IMG/VR virus record: IMGVR_UViG_3300046543_000354
Coordinates: 1 to 24,711 of that record
Length of the DNA stretch: 24,711 bases
Strand: one strand, 5' to 3'
Source of the DNA: a virus
The notes beneath the pieces are model-generated. The model was not told the DNA's origin. It worked only from the letters and a program-made list of their open reading frames with translations, and made no database searches. Position numbers and translations under genes: made by a program. Shown in pieces: positions 21,082 through 24,711 of the stretch. The stretch's first letter is position 1; each line of letters begins with the position of its first letter.

Positions 21082-21867
21082 TCAGGTAGCGGCTGGCGTG
21101 AGCGTAGGCAGCGCCGGGATCTGCTCAGCGAGCCAGCCGTCGGGCTCGGCGGTGAAGTGCGGCGCGGCGACTGTGTCCCACCACGAGCGCATCGCGACGA
21201 CCGTCTCCAACTGGCGGGACCGCTTGTGCGTGAAGGTGATCTCCCGAGGCCCGGTCTCGCGGACCGCGACACGGCCCCGCTTGCAGCCGTCGGAGTAGTC
21301 GTTCCAGTTAATGCCCTTCTCTGAGCACAGGAGTTCCTGCATGCCGCCGCCGGATACGCCGTGCAAGCACCGGGGCGAGAAGTGGGCTTGTGCGGCCATG
21401 CTGACGCTGTTGCGGACCGCGTCCCGCTGGCGCCATACGAAGTAGTTGGCGACCTCGACAGGGTCGGCGATCGTGAAAGCGCGCGCGTCGAACAGCGCCC
21501 GACGGCCGGGACGTCGCTCGTTGAGGACGGCAGTCGCCAGCGAGGCGGCGATGGACAATTGCTTGCCGAGGACCCCGCCGAACCAGGGCTCGGTGTTGTG
21601 GCTGCCGAAGTCGGTGAAGAGCACGCTGATCTCGTCGGACTGCGTGTACGCGAACCGAGCCCCGGCGATCTCGGTGCAGAGGACTTCGGCGACGGCGTCC
21701 ATGTCGGCCATGAAGGATTCGTCGAACGGCTTGGCCGCGCCACGCAGGTAGCTGTGGAAGGCGCGGCCGTCGACCCGAAGGATCGAGTACGTGCGGCGCG
21801 GCAGGAACGCCCGGGTGGTCGCCTCGTACCGTTTCATGCGGTCACCGAGTGCGGTGGAGTCACTCAT
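21082..21867 (-). CDS. Thg1-like 3'-5' nucleotidyltransferase (tRNA-His guanylyltransferase family)
   Basis: The enzyme family adds nucleotides to RNA 5' ends, in the reverse direction to other polymerases; bacterial Thg1-like proteins repair 5'-truncated tRNAs. This 261-residue protein starts at an ATG overlapping the previous stop (ATGA). It has the two metal-binding motifs: Asp33 in ILRVDGRAFHSYL and Asp78/Glu79 in FAYTQSDEISVLF. Further family marks are KQLSIAASLATAVL, YFVWRQRDAVRNSVSMAAQA and MQELLCSEKGINWNDY. The RNSVSM form, in place of the eukaryotic HINNLYNT-type motif, points to the bacterial Thg1-like branch. All catalytic carboxylates are present, so it should be active. It ends the accessory operon, just before a terminator. 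No tRNA gene is seen in the window. Confidence 0.88.
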   Translation of the reverse strand: MSDSTALGDRMKRYEATTRAFLPRRTYSILRVDGRAFHSYLRGAAKPFDESFMADMDAVAEVLCTEIAGARFAYTQSDEISVLFTDFGSHNTEPWFGGVLGKQLSIAASLATAVLNERRPGRRALFDARAFTIADPVEVANYFVWRQRDAVRNSVSMAAQAHFSPRCLHGVSGGGMQELLCSEKGINWNDYSDGCKRGRVAVRETGPREITFTHKRSRQLETVVAMRSWWDTVAAPHFTAEPDGWLAEQIPALPTLTPAAT

Positions 21868-22565
21868 GCCGCGACCCCCGCATCCCGCTCCAGGACGTCC
21901 TGCTGCGCGAGGCGGAGCTGCCGCCAAGCCGCGTAACCGTCCCACTCGGCTGCGCAGTTCGGGCAGCGCACGAACGACGACGCGACTGTGGCGGTGAGCG
22001 GCATCCCGCACAGCCCGCCTTCAAGCTGAACGGGGCAGGGGCCGATCTGGACGCGGCCGGGCCGCCGTTCGGCGCTGAGTGCGGCGGTGGTTTCGGAGTG
22101 GAGGCGGCGGATGTCGTCGATGTCCTGGCCGATGCTGTCGTACTGCTCGCAGGCGCGTTGCAGGTTGATCACAAGGAAGTTGATGTGGACGGGGACGGCT
22201 TGGGCGGGGCTACCAGCCCAAGTCCCGATCCGACGGCCGAGCGCTTGGCGCCACGCGTCCTCGATAGCGGCGAGTCGGGCTGCTACGCCGCCGGGTCCGG
22301 TGAGAGTAAGCACTTCGAGGCGCGGCGGTATCGGCGGCACACGGCTGCCGGTGGTGGCGGTGTCGGGGCGGCGGGCGCCGCGCATGAGGGTCGAGGTGCG
22401 GTTCAAGGCGACGAACAGGTTGGGGAGTTCGGCGAGGCGCTTGGCGGTGCGGGCTTCGCAGGGGCGGCAGGCTTGGCGGCCGGTTTCGGCTTCGTCGACC
22501 CAGAGGTCTTTGCCGCACGCGGTGCAGGCAGGCCACGTGTAGTCGTCGGCGGGGGCGTCGTGCAT
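21864..22565 (-). CDS. Double zinc-ribbon protein, 233 aa, function unknown
   Basis: An ATG with AGGAG eight bases upstream starts this protein. The N-terminus has four Cys (14, 17, 33, 36: CTAC and CRPC), a typical zinc ribbon. The C-terminus has a second set (PCPV, LCGMP, RCPNC) in the zinc-ribbon form seen in phage and plasmid proteins. The middle, about 60-160, is helical (LPNLFVALNRTSTLMRGARR, FLVINLQRACEQYDSIGQDI). Proteins with this two-ribbon plan and length are common in Streptomyces phages but have no assigned function. Nucleic acid or protein binding is likely. Its stop overlaps the Thg1-like gene's ATG, so the two are co-translated and may work together. Confidence 0.75.
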   Translation of the reverse strand: MHDAPADDYTWPACTACGKDLWVDEAETGRQACRPCEARTAKRLAELPNLFVALNRTSTLMRGARRPDTATTGSRVPPIPPRLEVLTLTGPGGVAARLAAIEDAWRQALGRRIGTWAGSPAQAVPVHINFLVINLQRACEQYDSIGQDIDDIRRLHSETTAALSAERRPGRVQIGPCPVQLEGGLCGMPLTATVASSFVRCPNCAAEWDGYAAWRQLRLAQQDVLERDAGVAA

Positions 22566-22608
22566 GGTGCGGCTCCTCGACAGGCGTGGTGCAGAGGTGC
22601 GGGGTTAC

Positions 22609-22619
22609 GCACAGTGTGC
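22609..22619. repeat. Short palindrome GCACAGTGTGC upstream of the zinc-ribbon gene
   Basis: A 5-1-5 perfect inverted repeat in the 67-base gap ahead of the double zinc-ribbon gene. It could be a small operator; its size makes chance occurrence plausible. Confidence 0.25.
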
Positions 22620-22632
22620 ACGGTCGCGCTGA

Positions 22633-23094
22633 CTAGGCGCGGGGCTCCTCTGTCCAGCCCCAGGATTCGGCGAGCAGGCGCACTCGGCGTGCGACTCGCG
22701 CGTCGCGTCCGCAGCCGCATTCTTGGTTGCCGTCACGGTCGCCTTCTTCGTCGGCGACCTGGCAGTGGTACCAGGTGTCCTCGCAGACTCGGTGCTTCTC
22801 GCCTAGGAGGTCGTCGAGGAGCTTGCGGTCGGCGGCGATCCGGCGCAGTACGGCGGCGGGTTGTATCAGTTGAAGGTAGCTATCGAAGCCGGGCCGCTTG
22901 TCGATCCACGATTGGTAGCCCTCTGCGTCGCTGGAGCTGACTACGTAGGTCCCGTCGGCGCCGAGCAGAGACTCGTACTCGTCGTTCTCGGTCTTCTCCC
23001 AGCGCCACGGGCCGGAAGGCAGAGCCTTCACGACGCCCTCGGCTGCGTCCATGGCCTCCCGCAGCCACGCGACCATCAGGGCGGGGTCGTCCAT
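22633..23094 (-). CDS. DUF6221-like protein, 153 aa
   Basis: The ATG overlaps the previous stop by one base (TGATG); a longer ORF upstream lies in the neighbour gene. It opens MDDPALMVAWLREAMDAAEG, followed by GPWRWEKTENDEYESLLGAD, then PAAVLRRIAADRKLLDDLLG and a Cys-bearing part (HCQVADEE, ECGCGRD) ending in RRVRLLAESWGW. The plan of MDD.v.WLR, GPWRW, PA.VLR.i.a.r.ll and a final LLA helix matches the DUF6221 family, which is widespread in Streptomyces and their phages and has no known function. Call made from memory of the family pattern. Confidence 0.65.
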   Translation of the reverse strand: MDDPALMVAWLREAMDAAEGVVKALPSGPWRWEKTENDEYESLLGADGTYVVSSSDAEGYQSWIDKRPGFDSYLQLIQPAAVLRRIAADRKLLDDLLGEKHRVCEDTWYHCQVADEEGDRDGNQECGCGRDARVARRVRLLAESWGWTEEPRA

Positions 23095-23624
23095 CACGGC
23101 TGAACCTCCCAGCAGGCGTCCGTGCAGCCGTCTTGGCATTGGTCCGGGTATCCGGCGTCTTCGTCGAGCACCTGGCAAAACACCTCCCAGTCGGTGACCC
23201 CGGCGAGTGCCCGCTGGCACCACTTGCCTTTCGGTGTGAGCCACGAACCGCCGATGCTGCCGCCGTGTTCAATGAGGTCGGCGCGCGTGAGCGCAGACAG
23301 GACGATGTGATACGCGCCGTGCTGCCCGATCAGTTCCGTTACGGCGTCCGGGTGATCGTAGAACGGGGCGAGGTTGAGGAGGCTGGCGATCAACTGCCAG
23401 GCGTGCTCTGGGTTGCCGCAGCCGCACAGGCCCAGCTCCGATTCGGCGTAGAACATCTGGCACAGGTGATCCAGGGTGTGCTCGCTCATCCCGCTGGACG
23501 TCGCGGGGACGTCGGCCGAGGCGCCGTCGGGCGGCTTCACCTGCTCCGGCTGCTTGACGGATCGCGGGGGCAGCCACAGGGCACCGGAAGGCTGGAAGGC
23601 AGACATCGGAATGAGGTCGCTCAT
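23094..23624 (-). CDS. Cys-rich accessory protein, 176 aa, function unknown
   Basis: The start MSDLIPMSAFQPSGALWLPP is taken; the open frame before it is an Arg/Ser-rich shadow of the next gene. No clear ribosome site is seen. After a Pro-rich linker, residues 50-150 are largely helical (HTLDHLCQMFYAESELGLCG, AWQLIASLLNLAPFYDHPD, YHIVLSALTRADLIEHGGS). The C-terminus is unusual, with several Cys in a short run (YPDQCQDGCTDACWEVQP). Cysteines in CGCGNPEH and this end could bind metal. The family is not recognised. Confidence 0.7.
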   Translation of the reverse strand: MSDLIPMSAFQPSGALWLPPRSVKQPEQVKPPDGASADVPATSSGMSEHTLDHLCQMFYAESELGLCGCGNPEHAWQLIASLLNLAPFYDHPDAVTELIGQHGAYHIVLSALTRADLIEHGGSIGGSWLTPKGKWCQRALAGVTDWEVFCQVLDEDAGYPDQCQDGCTDACWEVQP

Positions 23625-23655
23625 AGCGCCAGTATGCGACTGCCTCTGCCCGGCA

Positions 23656-24183
23656 TCAGCCGATCTTCCGCGTCTGCGTCTTCTTGCACTTGAGGCAGCG
23701 TCGGAGCTGCACCGGAACCTTCCAAGTGCCGAGCTTCGGGAACAGCGGCGAGTCGTAGGTGGCTTCAGCGTCCTGCCATTCCGTCCAATGGTGCAGGTGG
23801 ACTCCCGGCCCCGCCGACTCGCTCTTCCTGTCCGCTTCGTCGCGGATCTGCTCGTCGGGGATGGTCGCAGCAATGCCGGTCACGACATCCGCATGCCCGG
23901 CGCGAGCCTCTGCCTCGGTGCTCCAGCGCCACATCATGTGGTCCTGGTCCTCATCGCCGCCGAAGACCATGGTTTCGAAGATGATCGGCGGACCGTCCTC
24001 AGTGAAGTTGTAGTTGACGCCGAGCCAGACAGTCGAGACTTCAATCTTGACGATGGGGTCGCTGGACGAGGTGATCTCGGTGCGCGCGACGCGGCTGTAG
24101 GCGATATCGCCGAGCAGACGGTTCGCGGCTTCGGAGTCGATCGGCTGACCCTGGCGGTCGAACCACAACTGTCGGTTGAACAT
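23656..24183 (-). CDS. Accessory protein with C-terminal CxxC, 175 aa, function unknown
   Basis: The start MFNRQLWFDRQGQPID has GAGAGG seven bases upstream; the in-frame ATG at 24276 would add an Arg-only stretch that is the shadow of an acidic ORF and is rejected. The centre has IVKIEVSTVWLGVNYNF, FETMVFGGDEDQDHMMWRWS and TEAEARAGHADVV, a phrase set found in many phage proteins of unknown role. The end has RRCLKCKKTQTRKIG, a CxxC knuckle in a basic tail. Only one Cys pair is visible, so a full zinc ribbon would need a partner. Confidence 0.75.
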   Translation of the reverse strand: MFNRQLWFDRQGQPIDSEAANRLLGDIAYSRVARTEITSSSDPIVKIEVSTVWLGVNYNFTEDGPPIIFETMVFGGDEDQDHMMWRWSTEAEARAGHADVVTGIAATIPDEQIRDEADRKSESAGPGVHLHHWTEWQDAEATYDSPLFPKLGTWKVPVQLRRCLKCKKTQTRKIG

Positions 24184-24194
24184 GTCCGGGCCTC

Positions 24195-24332
24195 TCATTC
24201 CTCGTCGTTGTCGGGGTCTTCTTCGTCGTCGCGGTCGTCGTCCTCCTCGTGGCTGGTGCCGTCCCAACGATCGCACCAGTAGCGGTCGTCGGCCTTGGCG
24301 ACTTCTTCCGCCGTCTCCTCCCAGGGCGTGGT
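24195..24332 (-). other. Acidic 45-codon open frame with no ATG/GTG/TTG start
   Basis: Right after the TGA of the upstream gene, and in the same frame, 45 sense codons run to a TGA: TTPWEETAEEVAKADDRYWC, then Asp/Glu-rich to the end. There is no standard initiator in it, although GGGAGGAG lies near its beginning. It encodes a credible protein segment (WC..W, then an acidic tail) that ends just before the next gene's ribosome site. It could be the C-terminus of the upstream gene interrupted by a nonsense change (TGG to TGA would restore Trp), a stop read-through product, or a fragment with a rare start. Confidence 0.45.
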
Positions 24333-24711
24333 TCAGGCGGCCTCCGAGAGCTCGACGGCGACGAGGTGGCGCGTGCCCTTGTAGGTACGAAGTCCGGCGT
24401 ACAGGGCGGGGTCGTTCGGCGCGTACACGTAGACCTGAATCCAGTGGCCGGTGGTGCGGTGCTGCACCCAGGCGCGCGGCGCGTCTTCGCCGAGGTGCAT
24501 CGCCCGGTAGGCCTTCGCTACATGACGGCCGAACCAGGCGCGCTGTCCGTCGGGGAGGTCGTCGGCGCCGAGGCGGTCCAGCAGGTCGCCGGTGCGGATG
24601 AGCCGTCCGTCGGCGAGCTGGGCGCCGATCTGGCCGTTGAGGGTGGCGTAAGCGACGGGCCGGCTAATGCGGAGTGCGGCGGCGATGCTGCGGCGGATGG
24701 CACGAAGCTTG
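24333..24711 (-). CDS. C-terminal part of an unrecognised protein, cut by the right edge
   Basis: The frame is open from the window edge to a TGA at 24335-24333, giving 125 residues. Visible segments are a helical opening (RSIAAALRISRPVAYATLNG), then ADGRLIRTGDLLDRLGADDL, WFGRHVAKAYRAMHLGEDAP and a beta-like end HWIQVYVYAPNDPALYAGLR with TRHLVAVELSEAA. It is not a family I recognise. It looks like an ordinary phage accessory protein. The acidic open frame that follows in register may be its lost C-terminus. Confidence 0.65.
   Translation of the reverse strand, partial: KLRAIRRSIAAALRISRPVAYATLNGQIGAQLADGRLIRTGDLLDRLGADDLPDGQRAWFGRHVAKAYRAMHLGEDAPRAWVQHRTTGHWIQVYVYAPNDPALYAGLRTYKGTRHLVAVELSEAA

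Noticed and set aside
24184-24276. Arg-rich N-terminal extension of the gene starting at 24183
   Set aside because: It is the alternate frame of the Asp/Glu-rich open frame and has no ribosome site, unlike the ATG at 24183.

Overview
The window looks like a stretch of a tailed double-stranded DNA phage (siphovirus with an HK97-type head), or the same module in a prophage, from a high-GC actinobacterial host. Streptomyces is the most likely host: base composition is very GC-rich, GTG starts are common, and there are DUF6221-like and zinc-ribbon accessory proteins of a kind I associate with Streptomyces phages. Every gene I accept is on the minus strand, so transcription runs from position 24711 towards 1. 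Packing is tight: many stop/start overlaps (ATGA, GTGA, TGATG, TAATG) and no gene-free stretch above about 150 bases. I saw no integrase, repressor, lysis genes, tRNA, rRNA, CRISPR array or insertion sequence.

Region A (about 24711-21082) is an accessory block: a protein cut by the window edge, an acidic ORF without a normal start, three small Cys-rich proteins, a double zinc-ribbon protein and a Thg1-like 3'-5' nucleotidyltransferase. Region B (about 21081-19243) starts with a possible promoter and an intrinsic terminator, then a small helix-turn-helix protein between two hairpins. Small unknown ORFs follow, ending in two proteins that share a Cys/His C-terminal module. The second of these also carries a copy of the small-terminase N-terminal domain.

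Region C (19241-9714) holds packaging and head genes: a ParB-like/DNA methyltransferase fusion, TerS, TerL, portal, a 21-codon mini-ORF, a MuF-type head protein, a beta-rich protein, a 71-aa protein, a protease-scaffold fusion, and a major capsid protein with an FN3-like insertion. Region D (9638-1) holds neck and tail genes: a 90-aa protein, a head-tail connector, a 202-aa protein of tandem NUMOD3-like repeats with no acidic residue, a probable tail terminator, a 69-aa protein, the major tail protein, tail assembly chaperones joined by a -1 frameshift, a displaced HK97 gp10-like protein, the tape measure protein, and a minor tail protein with CBM-like and LamG-like modules that runs off the left edge.

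The genes together describe packaging (TerS/TerL through the portal), capsid assembly and maturation (scaffold-protease, MCP), head-tail joining, and tail building (chaperones, tape measure, tail tube). The capsid and tail-tube genes are bracketed by strong GC hairpins, which suggests their mRNAs are insulated or stabilised. The least expected items are the NUMOD3-array protein in the neck cluster, the TerS-paralogue chimera with its module-sharing neighbour, and the phage Thg1-like enzyme.
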